Assembly (NCBI RefSeq): GCF_018812025.1
Contig: NC_063049.1
Span: forward strand, 18,654,651 to 18,718,650
Length of the DNA stretch: 64,000 bases
DNA from: Megalobrama amblycephala
Lineage: Eukaryota > Chordata > Actinopteri > Cypriniformes > Xenocyprididae
Direction of reading: 5' to 3'
A program made the position numbers and the translations under genes. Under the pieces are notes generated by a model. The model was not told the DNA's origin. It worked only from the letters and a program-made list of their open reading frames with translations, and did no database searches. This document shows positions 50,666-62,289 of the stretch, one piece after another. Every line of letters begins with the position of its first letter. The stretch's first letter is position 1.

Positions 50666-50908
50666 CCCCCGGTTTCACAGACAAGGCTTAAGCTAGTCCT
50701 AGACTAAAATGCATGTTTGAGCTGTTTTAACTGAAAGCAACTTGTACTGACATATCTTAAAATATGTCAGTGCCATTGTTTTGTCTCAAGATGTACACCA
50801 GTAATGTTTTTTTCTAGTGAAAGTTTATAAAATCTACTTAAATGCCCTAATTGAACAAAGACCTAATCCTGGTTTAGGCTGAGCCCTGTCTGTGAAACTG
50901 GGCCATAG
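50666..50908. mobile_element. inverted-repeat MITE, GGTTTCACAGAC ends (unbroken copy)
   Basis: Starts CCGGTTTCACAGACAAGGCT and ends with the inverse CCCTGTCTGTGAAACTGGGC. At GAGCTGTTTTAACTGAAAGC it carries the single, unoccupied TTAA that is split in the 21810-22995 copy. Confidence 0.85.
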
Positions 50909-51399
50909 AGCGATTCAATACAAACATGACCCACTTTTTCTTTGTATTCACGAAATATGAAAAGAAACCTGATGCATATATAGGAGCATACAAAAAGATG
51001 CTTTGTTCACCCTATAATTACATTCAATGAGATAGCGTAATGTACTGGAAAGGAGGTTAATTTGATTAGATTTCGCATTTTATTGGTAATTAACTGAAGG
51101 TTTCAGATGGGCATGATTGTTAAAAAAGAACGAAAGAACAAAAAACTAAATTGATAGCTGTAAACGTGTCAGGACTAAAATAAACAAAAGCAACATTACT
51201 GAAATGATGCAATTAGTCATCAATGACAGCAACTCATTACTCTAATGGGACAATCAGGGCGCTAGTGACTGTTTAATAATGGGACAACCGTGGACGCAAG
51301 TGTCTGTTTAATCTAAATGATTTCCTTGTAGTTAGAAACACAATAAGTCTGTTTGATTAGACAAATTCACTGTGATCACATTATTCTAATATAACACTT

Positions 51400-52070
51400 C
51401 ACACTACATGATTTTTTCATAAAAAGGAAAATTTTTTATCTTTGACATACCCTCTGCCCTGTCTTTCTTTCTCCCATACCCTCCTTTTCTTTCTCAGCCT
51501 ATTTATCTCTCATGTCTGTGCGTTTGCAGCATAATAAAAACATATTTGATGTTGAAGAGAAACAAATAAGAGAAAATTTCAATCTAATTAATATGGAAGG
51601 CTTGGTGGCACATCAGCTCTTCCCGAGTCTGCTTTGACTTTCTCTATGTCAGTCCTTCCAACAGGAAGTTAATGATCCTGGCAACAAGATGAATCACTCC
51701 AGACATGGCGCAGAGCAGCTCTGACAAGCCAGCGAGACGGCTTCTGACACCTGCATGTGTCGAGCTGAGAGAAAGAGAGAGACAGAGACGGAGTAAGAAA
51801 GGCTTACCTGTTGGAGTTGAGCTATGTCTGATCTAACCAGAACAATCATTTCAGTTTGGAATGAGGAATAAAAAAACACCTTGAGATAAAAGTGCTCTGG
51901 TAGCACATAAAAGTGCGTTTAACAAGAAAGCACGTGTTATTGGTGTTGGTACATTTTTTTGTAATACTGCCAGGAATAAAGCATCCCAATCAGAGGAAAC
52001 ATCTGACGCAAAAACTTGATAATAAGGTATGAGTTAACAAGGGTGTTGATGTGAGTGGCATATTCAAGAT
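51400..52070. promoter_or_regulatory. repeat-poor block, candidate conserved non-coding element
   Basis: Complex sequence with pyrimidine-rich tracts and no transposon ends or protein frame of note. Texture-based call. Confidence 0.2.
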
Positions 52071-52329
52071 GAAGAAACACTGGCCCTCTGAAGAATAATT
52101 GCATCCTTTACGGGATTGCTAAATACAGGATATGCTGGATAATTGGAGTGAATAAATTGCAAAAAGTCAGGGCTATTTAAATTAAATATTTCAATTAAAT
52201 AATCTACTTAAATTATTTTAAATTAATAAATGAATCCTTAGCTGTCAATCGTCTTTACCACAAAGTGGACTTGCAATATTTGTCAAATACATATGTTCCA
52301 GATGTTTTCTTGAAGAGAAACACTTTTAA

Positions 52330-52890
52330 AGCCCGGGTATAGGCTACTTCACTTTCCGCACCCGGACGCGTCACGCGCGCAGTCACGTCCGCGCGTCTTT
52401 CAAAGTATACTACACCACGGATGCGCGCGGATGACCGTGTTCGTCACATGCGCAGTACAGTTTTTTTCTATGCTCTACCAGACATCGGAGAGCAGCACTG
52501 AGTCGTGTTATCAACGGGACATTAACTGGGCATGATCGGAGAAGAAAAGAAGTGCATCCTTTCCCATATTTTACTTATCCCCCTCCATGAATTTGCTGCC
52601 CTAAACACGTCTTTGTACACTTTCAAACATGAATTGTACAAATGTAGTTACTTTCTAATCTCTTCGCACAAACGCTGGTCAAGTTCGCTGTGTTTTTCTC
52701 TTTTTTCAAGCATGTTGTTAAACCGGTCTTTTCACACTCTTCTTTGACGGCTGAACACTGTGCTCAATACTGTAAGTATTGCCACCTAGTGGACTCTTCT
52801 ATACTGCTTGCGCATGCGCTGTTGCACACGGACTGTCCGCGCGGTCTCGAAATTTGGCTTGCACGCGGCCAGGATGTGTATACCCGGGGC
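52330..52890. mobile_element. GC-rich MITE, TTAA target, TIR AGCCCGGGTATA
   Basis: 561 bp flanked by TTAA (52326-52329 and 52891-52894). Ends AGCCCGGGTATA and TATACCCGGGGC. The subterminal regions are CpG-rich (GACGCGTCACGCGCGC; GTCCGCGCGGTCTCG) and partly inverse of each other, including GCGCATGCGC-like motifs. The 71-codon frames inside show no known domain. Confidence 0.82.
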
Positions 52891-53394
52891 TTAAGTACTG
52901 CTTAATACAGTGCCATCTGTACAAGAATAAAGTTCAGCATAAGCCTATACTATTTAAATACCAATAAAGTTGGTCTGTATATTTTTTATCAGTGTTATTT
53001 TGACAAACATGACACAATATAACATTATGGTTACACGAAAAGAGTTTTTACTGTTATAAAAACACGGATTTGTGAGCATTAGCGGAACTTAAGGCCAATT
53101 GTGGAACAGCTGTGTCGTCATCAGAGCTTGTGCAGCTGCTCTGGAGAAGCTGCGTCGGCTGAGTCAGTCATCTGCTCTTGAATCGCTCTTGCATTACTTT
53201 GATGCCATACATCAAAGTGCCGTGGCGTGGGTGCTGTCTCAAGTCAGACAAAATATCTAACTGGCATGCACTGCTTCAAGTCAGATGCCGATCGGTCTGC
53301 GCGGCACCACATGAAGTCGAAAACACCTATATGTTCTCTTTTGGTTTCGTTTCATGGTGTTCTGTTCCTGTTTTGCCTGCCTGAGTTTAGTTAA

Positions 53395-54289
53395 AGGTGC
53401 CCCCTGAATGTGTCTGTGAAGTTTCAGCTCAAAATACCCCATAGATTTTTTTTAATTCATTTTTTTAACTGCCTATTTTGGGGCATAATTAGAAATGAGC
53501 CGATTCAGGGTGTGTGGCCCTTTAAATCTGGTGCTCCACGCCCCAAGAGCTCGCGCTTGAAAAAAAGTTCAAACAGCTAATATAACCCTCAAAATGGATC
53601 TTTACAAAGTGTTCGTCATGCAGCATGTCTAGTCGCGTAAATTCAGTGTTTATTTTAATGTTTACATTGATTCTGAATGAGTTTGAGGCTGTGCTCTGTG
53701 GCTAACTGCTAATGCTACACTGTTGGAGAGATTTATAAAGAATGAAGTTGTGTTTATGAATTATACAGACTGCAAGTGTTTAAAAATGAAAATAGCAACG
53801 GCTCTTGTCTCCGTGAATACAGTAAGAAACGATGGTAACTTTAACCACATTTAACAGTATATTAGCAACATGTTAACGAAACATTTAGAAAGACAATTTA
53901 CAAATATCACTAAAAATATCATGTTATCATGAATCATGTCAGTTATTATTGCTCCTTCTGCCATTTTTTGCTATTGTCCTTGCTTGCTTACCTAGTCTGT
54001 TGATTCAGCTCTGCACAGATCCATCCTGCCCTTGTCTAATGCCTTTCATAATGTTGGGAACATGGGCTGGCATATGCAAATATTGGGGGCGTACACCACG
54101 ACTGTTACGTAACAGTCGGTATTATGTTGAGATTCGCCTGTTCTTTGGAGGTCTTTTAAACAAATGAGATTTATATAAGAAGGAGGAAACAATGGAGTTT
54201 GAGACTCACTGTATGTCATTTCCATGTACTGAACTCTTGTTTTTTTTAACTATGCTGAGGTAAATTCAATGTTTGAATCTAGGGCACCT
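53395..54289. mobile_element. MITE, TTAA target, TIR AGGTGCCC (copy 1)
   Basis: 895 bp flanked by TTAA (53391-53394 and 54290-54293). Ends AGGTGCCCCCTGAA and AGGGCACCT. Contains a palindrome at 54099-54118 and an ATGCAAAT octamer just before it. Inverted copy 2 starts at 63280. Confidence 0.88.
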
Positions 54290-54609
54290 TTAATTTCCTT
54301 GAATGTTAATTAGTCTCTCACACCTGTTTCTGTTCAGTTTGATTACCCTCTCCATGTATTTAAGCTCTGTGTTTCCTTAGCTCTCTTGTGCGGTATCGTT
54401 TATGGTTATGTGGTTGTTATTTTCTCCCTGTGATATTTTCCTATGTTTGGATTATTTAATTACGGACTGTTCTTTGTTATCTTCGATCTTTGGGCACTAC
54501 AGCCACCAAAACGTGAAAGAATACCGGACTGAGAGTAGATTCATTTTGTGCCGTTTTTCTTTCTTTTTTTCCCTCTCCCCCTCATGGACCTGCCTGCTGT
54601 CCAACTACT

Positions 54610-55265
54610 GTGCCTAGAGCACAAGGACTGTTCACTGGAGGACCATACAAGGAACTTTTTAGATCTGGGATGAATAAATCACTATCCCTACCACTCACTC
54701 TGTTTTTTATCACACCAGGCACACCTTCAAGTCAATGGTCCCAGATAGGATTTTGCCGCATTTGTGGAGTGGGTGCTGGTGAACAGTCACCAGCAGAGGA
54801 CATCACCAGCCCCATTCCGGACCCCGAGCCCAGCCAACCACCACCCACACGCTGCATGGAACGAAGAGCTGCAGACAGTGAGCCCGAGCCTGCTGCGATG
54901 CGCGAGCCAGTAAAAAGGACTGAGCCAACCATCGCCCCGGAGCCTGAGCCCCACAGAAAGTCTGACCAGGTGCGTGAGCCGGCAAAACCGTGCATAGCCA
55001 TGGGACTGCTTGTGGAGTATGAGGGCATTGAGGAAAGCCCCACCCACACACCTGCAGCTGAGAGTGAATTGCAGCTGGCATCTGCATTTTTTGAAGAAAA
55101 AAAATTCCATGGTTCTCTGGTCCTCGCTGGTCCTTCCCAGCTCTAAATCTCCATTGTCTCCAGAGTTCCTTCCCAGCCTCCCTCTCCCACCTTCTTTTCC
55201 AAAGTCAGCCAGTCCGTCGACCCCGCCTCCACTGGTTCCCATCAGCTTCTCAGTTCTTCCAAATT
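54610..55265 (+). pseudogene. Pro/Glu-rich repeat-derived ORF, probably frameshifted
   Basis: A 178-codon frame (54610-55146) with CRICGVGAGE and many PEPEP units (PIPDPEPSQPPPTR; TIAPEPEPHRKSDQ; LLVEYEGIEESPTHTP). After a GAAGAAAAAAAATTCC run near 55100 the Pro-rich text resumes in another frame (LSPEFLPSLPLPPSFPKSAS) to about 55265. This suggests one frame broken by an indel. Such sequences recur in cyprinid genomes as part of a dispersed element, possibly gag-like; a cellular role is unlikely. Confidence 0.4.
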
Positions 55266-55779
55266 AACTCCACGATGCTGCGTGGATGTGCCTCAGATCT
55301 TCCGGTCAACATGGAAAAAGGATCCTTTGGCTCCGCCTCCAGCCCTCAAGTCCATTGCTCCATCTTGGCTCATCGACTTGTCGGCTGAGACCATCGTCCT
55401 TACGGCTCCACAATATGCGGGATATGTTGGATAATTGGAGAGGATTATTATAAAAAAAGTGGGGATTATTTATATTTAGCCTTTCAATTAATTAGTTTAA
55501 ATGTCAATCACATGAAAAATATAAAAAAAGTACACAACAAAAATAATTATTCATAATTTCTGCTATTTTTAAACCATATGTTGGTGTTATTACTCACAAC
55601 AGGTTGCAACAGCAGCCTTTAAAAAATTACACACTAATTTATACAATATAGAAGTATTGTAGATTTTTATTTGTTGCAGATTAATATAAGAATATTCAAT
55701 CATAAAAAAAGATTTATCAAACCTAAAATACGCCACAAGAGCGCCCTTAATGTGTCCAAAAATGTTCAAAGTGATATAC

Positions 55780-56120
55780 GAGCCAAGGCCAACATTAGTG
55801 CTGAGAGTCTCCAATGGAGCATGCTGGGATCTATCATTTGGTCCTCCCATATTAATGATGAGATCATGATTTTGAGGGTCACGGTGATACCGCTAAAAAT
55901 GCAGTGTCAGATATTTATTACTGTCACTGTTCGAGGGATCATAATTCTCCCTGGAAAGGAGTTTTTATTTTCTGCTCCATTCTGTGTTTTAAGCAGCAAA
56001 GACAATTCTCTGGTTCTATTTTTGATCACAAACAGTACAAAGGAATGCTATTTTCCATGGAATGCAATTGAAGAAAAAGGGGTCTTAGCAAGAGAGAATA
56101 AAAGCTGAGACAAAAAAATG
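55780..56120. promoter_or_regulatory. repeat-poor block, candidate conserved non-coding element
   Basis: Complex sequence with no transposon ends, inside an otherwise AT-rich stretch. The 145-codon frame over it (55671-56108) resembles no family and starts in AT-rich DNA. Confidence 0.25.
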
Positions 56121-57404
56121 CATTACACATCAACTCTCTATTTGGGAAGGTCAAGCTAAAACCTTCAGCTTTAAGCACTTTGCAATAAACCTGCTCTTTC
56201 TTCTGCAGTGCTATTCTTTATTTTTTTGCACTATTGACAATTGGTGATGCAGATATCCCATTTCTCTCTCATCAAAGTCCTGTTAATGCTGTTTATCAGA
56301 CAAACATCAAGGTAATAAATGAATCGTAGCTATCAGTGGACACATATTCAATCATTTAGATTACCCCATTTCCATAGGAGTGAGAGCTGTGTTAAAGCTT
56401 CAGTCATTAATAAACAGTGAGCAGGACGCAGTGGGATGCAGGATTCACCTGAGGAGAAGACAGGAAGGAAGTCACCACAGGCAGGAAGTCTTGATCATGA
56501 GGCACTTCAAACACATGCTCACTTTTTGTAGTTGAACATCTAGGCAGGTCTGGGAGATCTGCAGACATTTTCACATTTTCTGAGTTGAGGTTGAGGGATA
56601 AGCAAGGACTTAAGCAAGGTTAAATGGAGCTGATACACTCTTATTGGCATCTGAAAGCATTTTTAAATTAGTTCAAATTAAACAAATAATAAAAATAAAT
56701 GAACATTCAAGTGGTGGGAATGTGTAGAAATTTATGAAAAGCAGGCATTCCAATTCTGTGGCGCTTTCAGAAAGGCTTTCCATACACAGATATAAATGTA
56801 TAAATGTACTTACCTACATATAATTTTAATTTACTATTTAAAAAATAAAATTATGAACTATAAAAATATCTTTTTATTTTAACCCTTTGATGCATAACAT
56901 GGGTCTAAAATAACCCGACTGAGCAAGAAATTAATTTCATCATTCAGTATTCCAGGTATTCCTCAATGAACTTGTTTTTGATCATCACAAATACTTATTT
57001 TCATTTCTCTTTTATTTCTTTTAGAATAAAAATAATTTTTGTATCACTTCCCTTCTAATGCATAACATGGGTCTAAAAGGACCCGTATTCATTCCCTATG
57101 TTATTTCAGTCATGACTGAGTGTTTCTTTGCTGAATCTTTGAAAGAAATGTATTTTATCATTTATATTATTCCAGGTATTCATTAAATACCTTGCTTTTG
57201 ATTTCCACAAATCATTATTTTTCCTTTCTTACTTTATAAACAGACACAGTTTTTGTATTTTGCATCAATTTTGCACACATGGATCAAAAAATGACCCATA
57301 TAGAAATCTTGCAAATTTTTGCAAGTAGGAACATATTTACTGCAGAAAACTATTCACCTGCCACTCAACATGGCTGCTTTTGTATATTTGATGCATGCAA
57401 GTCT

Positions 57405-57410
<6 letters not shown>

Positions 57411-57441
<31 letters not shown>
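57411..57441. repeat. (TA)n microsatellite
   Basis: About 15 TA units inside the long-TIR element; it generates two spurious short ORFs. Confidence 0.9.
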
Positions 57442-57446
<5 letters not shown>

Positions 57447-57449
57447 TAC

Positions 57450-57982
57450 AGTACAGTCCAAAAGTTTGGAACCACTAAGATTTGTAATGTTTTTAAAAGA
57501 AGTTTCATCTGCTCACCAAGGCTACATTTATTTAATTAAAAATACAGTAAAAAACAGTAATATTGTGAAATATTATTACAATTTAAAATAACTGTTTTCT
57601 ATTTGAATTTCACAAAGTAATTTATTCCTGTGATGGCAAAGCTGAATTTTCAGCATCATTACTCCAGTCTTCAGTGTCACATGATCCTTCAGAAATCATT
57701 CTAATATGCTGATCTGCTGCTCAAGAAACATTTAATGTGTACAATTGTACAAAATATTTGTGTATAATATTTTTTTTCAGGATTATTTGATGAATAGAAA
57801 GTTCAAAAGAACAGTGTTTATCTGAAATCTAATCTTTTGTAACATTATAAATGTCTTTACTGCCACTTTTGATTGATTTAATGCATCCTTGCTGAATAAA
57901 AGTATTCATTTCTTTAATTTCTTTTCAAAAAAATAAAAATAAAAATTCTTACTGACCCCAAACTTTTGAACGGTAGTGTATA
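57450..57982. mobile_element. TA-class (Tc1/mariner-like) MITE, fullest copy
   Basis: Starts TACAGTCCAAAAGTTTGGAA and ends CCCCAAACTTTTGAACGGTA followed by GTGTA, with TA at both borders. It is the fullest of the copies also seen at 15060, 24405, 27389, 42230 and 57985. Confidence 0.75.
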
Positions 57983-57984
57983 AT

Positions 57985-58225
57985 GCTACAGAAGCTTTGT
58001 ATTTCAGATAAATGCTGTTCTTTTGAACTTTCTATTCATCAAGGAATCCTGAAAAAAAAAAAGTACACAACTGTTTTCAACATTGAAAATAATCATAAAT
58101 GTTTATTGAGCAGCAAATCAGCATATTAGAATGATTTCTGAAGGATCATGTGACACTGAAGACTGGAGTAACGATGCTGAAAATTCAGCTTTGCATCACA
58201 GGAATAAATTACTTTGTCAAATATA
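57985..58225. mobile_element. inverted partial copy of the TA-class MITE
   Basis: Repeats the preceding element in the opposite direction (AAATGCTGTTCTTTTGAACT, TTTCTGAAGGATCATGTGAC). Together with it, this forms a large inverted pair. Confidence 0.75.
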
Positions 58226-58236
58226 TTTAAATAGTA

Positions 58237-59470
58237 CACAGTTATGATTAATTAATCTGAGAAAAAAATAACGCGTTAAAAAAATAATGCAGATTAATCC
58301 ATTCCTTATTGACCTTTGAACCTGGAGCCGTTCTAGCCCATAGGCTGTAAAAAAAAGCCACAATTCTAGCCACAGTGCAGTAAAATGAAGGAGGGAGACG
58401 ACTGCTGCGCTGACGGACAGAACTAGCAGAGCTCCTCCCTCGTGTGCGCGAGCTCTCTTCAAAGTAAGCACCGTCTTTGCACTCTCTCTACCTCACACAT
58501 AATAATCTAAATCAACTGACACAATGCTAAAAGTTCGTAAGACCGAATCCATGTTTCACGAGGCGTATTCGGAGAATGTTTTTCCTGAATAACCGCTGGG
58601 TGTGAATAGTGCTCAAAAGAACGTCACCTCATCTTCTCTGACAGGCGCCCTGCACGTGCAGCTGACATAAATCACACTTTCAGTAAACAAAAAGAAAATC
58701 CTATCCAGTGGTGAAGTGTTTTCTGTGTTGACAAATCTTTTGCGATGTCCTAATAACAGTCAACGTCTGCTAATGTCCCATTCGCGACCTAATGACTCAT
58801 TTGAACAGATTCATTTCAATGAATCATGATAACAACTGATCGGTCCACACGGTCTATAATGAATCATTTACTCGAACAACTCTGAAATGAGAACATAAGT
58901 GTGCTTACCCCATTTAGCAAGAGTGGTTAGTAAAATTAGCCTTAATAATCCACAATATTTTCAGGTTATTTAAATGACAATGTGTAGTAAATTAGGCCTA
59001 CCTAGAAAATCAGTTAGTTCAGACTAGAGTGAGGTGAAACCAGAACAAAGCAAGTTGTTGTTAGCTAGGTGCATTCAATTGTATATGGTAGAAAATTATA
59101 TTATTAGTTAATATAAAATGCTACTTTTTAATACTTTTCAGGTTTAGCAAAAAAGCATCTTCTCTTACAAAGCTTTAAAATCACTTTTTTTTTTTTTTGC
59201 AAAGAGGGCAAGAAAGAATTACAGTGAGAGTGACGGGTACTTTATTGTCAGTATCGGGCTCGCAGATCACGTGGGTAGGGCACTTTTTACTGTTTGTGTG
59301 GATGACCGTGTCTGTCACCACCGAAGACCATTTTTGACCCAGGAAAAACCCTGCATTGATTAATTTGAATTGAAATATTTAATACTTTCACAGCAAAAAT
59401 TATGTATGCGATTAATTTATAGAGTATGTAATTAATTAAATTAAAATTTTTAATCGATTGACAGCCCTTC
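58237..59470. mobile_element. GATTAATTAATC-type inverted-repeat element
   Basis: The left side has ATTAATTAATCTGAG and AACGCGTTAAAAAAATAATG; the right side has TGCGATTAATTT and ATTTTTAATCGATTGACAGC then CC. This resembles the widespread fish element ending in a GGGCTGTCAATCGATT sequence. The interior includes a GC-richer block (58330-58850) without a known protein. Confidence 0.5.
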
Positions 59471-60124
59471 ATCTAAAACACATAGTTTGGGTCATCAGCA
59501 TCGGACATTTCTCAAGATTAAGAATTGCCTCATCTTCCTCATCCTGTTCTGTATGCAGCATTTCAGCCATTTTAGTATAGACCAGCCATACTAACACTCT
59601 GGATAAAGAAATCAAAAGCACAAGAATATTTTCAAATACACATCAAACCGTTGATCGAGTATATACTTATTATATAATGTCACTGTCAGATAGAAACCTT
59701 GTATGTCCAAAAAAGGTTACTTTTCAGGAACACTGACATACACGTAAAGGGTGACCAAGAACATTGATTTATGACTAAAAATTATAAATGATGAATTATA
59801 ATATATAGCCTATTGTATGAAATATAATAAGTTTTGTTGAGTTGTGAAATATGTGGCAGGTTAATAGTTTTCTGCAGTGAATATATCCTATATGGGAGAT
59901 TTCTCTATGGGTCATTTTTGACCCATGTGTGTAAAATGTATGTAGAAATACAAAAACTGGAAATCTGGAAATCTAAAACAAGATATTTAATGAATACCTG
60001 GAATAAACAAATGATAAAATACATATTTCTTTTTAAAGATTCAGCAAAAAACACTCAGCCTTGATTGAAAATACATAGCGAATGAATAAGGGTCATTTTA
60101 GACCCAAGTTATGCATTAGAAGGG

Positions 60125-60860
60125 GTGTTTTATTTTTTAGTTTTTCTACAATCACTCCCTTGTGGCACCCTGGGGGTCCTTGAACCCCAGTTTGAAAAAA
60201 TCCCTGACGTAGGCTACCCTTGTGCCACCACTCATATTGTCCTCAGGGAATATGAAATCTGTTGTTGTGAAGCATCTAACTGCATGCGCTCTGCTAGTGT
60301 GTTTGTGTGAGTGACCTTACGAGACACTAGTTTGGACGTATGTTACCTTCCCCCTCACTTCCTGAGATGAATCCTGTTTGACATTTAAGTGGCGGTAGGT
60401 AATGAGAAAGGAAGTACAAAAAGCATATTCGCTAATCACATTTGGAATGCCACCAAAGATAACAAATTAAGCTGTAACTCTGTGGCCAGACATGAGCCGG
60501 AGGTTCTCGTGACATTATTGGCCAACCCTTTCATGATTGGATAGTTCAATGATTTGGTCAACAGGTTAGAAGAGGAAACACCCATGTGTCAAGGCCAAAA
60601 TCAATACTCATTCATCCTTGAAAGGTGCATCTATTATGTGGCATGCATGACTGTCATATGCGGAGACAGTTATTCTGTAAGCAATTTCGTACAGCCAAGA
60701 ACGCAGACAAACAAAATTATTCTGACCCATCATTCCCCCACCTGTCTCTATAATAGGTTTTCATATCTCCCATTCTGGAGCGAGGAATGTAAACCACACT
60801 CTCCTGTCCACTGGACCATTACTGGGATTTCAAGCATGAGAGAAATCATGCAGCCAGCTT
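60125..60860. promoter_or_regulatory. repeat-poor interval, candidate conserved non-coding element at 60560-60860
   Basis: No transposon ends or recognisable coding. The later half is complex and has a 102-codon frame (60554-60862) without a known domain. Texture-based call. Confidence 0.25.
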
Positions 60861-60861
60861 A

Positions 60862-62270
60862 AAGAGATAGTTCATCCAAAAATGAAAATCCTGGCATCAT
60901 TTACTCACCCTTGTGAGTTCAAAACCATACGCTGGCTTATTCTGCTGATAAATTGGGGATTTTTTGAAGAACCTTTATGCGTGTATTCTTCATACAATGA
61001 TAGTTAATAATAGTACTAAGGGCTTCAGAAGAATTTAATATGTTGTTTTATGGTATTTTTACAGTGTTTTTAAGCCCCTTTTGGAGTCATCTACCTGGTT
61101 GTGTATCTTTTTGTGTTTCAAAGAAAACAGCATTATCTCATTACATTTTCACATAACATTTGGACATACTGTATGCTGTATTGTATGTTGATATAGTGTA
61201 TGTACTCACAGCATCTAAATTTATTTACCTATTTTTTTATGTATACTGTACATACACACAGGTACAGTGTAAATATATTTGTATAATCACATTTACCAAC
61301 TATATAGATATGTTTTGATAATTTCTGAAGATTTAGAATACTGTGTAATACAAATAAAAGGTTATGATTTTAATGGTACATTTGTCAGGGTTTTTTTTAA
61401 AGAGCAAACAAATGTAAAATTATATTATAATTTAATATGAATTAAGTTGTAATTGAATGATGACAGTATTTTCATTCATTTAAAAAGCTTAAAGTTTAGA
61501 CTTGGGTAAAATGTGACCATGGACCACAAAAACCAGTCATAATTGAGATTTATATATCAAGAAATATATTGAAATATCACTCTGAATAAATAAGCTTTCC
61601 ATTGATGTATGGTTTGTTATGATAGGACAATATTTGGCAGAGATACAACTATTTGAAAATCTGAAATCTGAGGGTGCAAAAAATATTGAGAAAATTGTGC
61701 CTCCAAATGAAGTCCTTAGCAATACATATCCACTCACAAAAATACATTTTTGATATATTTATGGTAGGAAATTTACAAAATATTTTCATGGAACATGATC
61801 TTTACTTTAAAAGAAAAATCGATAATTTTGACACAATGCTACAAATATACCCATGCGACTTATGACCAATTTTGTGTTCCAGGGTCACAAATGATGAAAT
61901 CCTTTTATTGCACAGAAAAGAATAAAACTGTTATAATGGCAATTAGATAAATATGCTAAAGGATACGTTTATTATTTCCATGAATTTATTATATTCTATG
62001 AAAGTAAAAAGATTTGTAAACATTTGTACATCACTAAAGTTGTTCATATGCAAAACGATTAATGTTTAGATGTTGTAAATACATTAACAAGGTATGCTTC
62101 GGTGTTTATACCGTATAAAAACATGTGGTTGAGACACATTTTATATACAAATACTTATTTTACTAATGCGATCACGTTGCGGGAAAAATAACAGCATGCA
62201 TGCATGCTGAATGACATCACTGTGATTAAATAATGACAACATTTTCATTTTTTTGTGATCTATCCCTTAA
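60862..62270. mobile_element. diverged 'GTTCACCC'-family element with a nested MITE
   Basis: Left end TTAAAGAGATAGTTCATCCA followed by AAAATG; right end near 62240-62270, TTTTCATTTTTTTGTGATCT then ATCCCTTAA. The interior is long and holds the MITE at 61511-61888. Confidence 0.6.
61511..61888. mobile_element. MITE with TGTGACC.TGG ends (copy 2)
   Basis: Starts TGTGACCATGGACCACAAAA and ends with the inverse TTTTGTGTTCCAGGGTCACA. Shares most of its length with 42700-43075. Confidence 0.85.
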
Positions 62271-62289
62271 AATAATGGGAGCAAAGATA

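Larger units (their letters stand above)
53090..55415 (+). repeat. unclassified interspersed repeat, interrupted by a MITE
   Basis: 53090-53390 and 54294-55415 read as one repeat split by the element at 53395-54289. The text TCTCTCACACCTGTTTCTGT and CATGTATTTAAGCTCTGTGT is of a kind common at retroelement-like repeats in cyprinids. The right part holds the Pro/Glu-rich frame described separately. Confidence 0.45.
56883..60124. mobile_element. long-TIR piggyBac-like element with nested repeats
   Basis: TTAA (56879-56882) precedes CCCTTTGATGCATAACATGG. A second left-type end, CCCTTCTAATGCATAACATG, is at 57050. The right end at 60124 is the inverse, GCATTAGAAGGG preceded by GACCCAAGTTAT. About 250 bases of inverted arm are shared by 57050-57300 and 59890-60124, including ATTCCAGGTATTCATTAAAT and its complement. 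CCCT-type ends with TTAA suggest piggyBac. The middle is filled with later insertions and there is no transposase frame. Confidence 0.6.

Noticed and set aside
54732..55242. Three minus-strand ORFs of 94-151 codons
   Set aside because: They are antisense shadows of the Pro/Glu-rich plus-strand frame, produced by its GC-rich composition.
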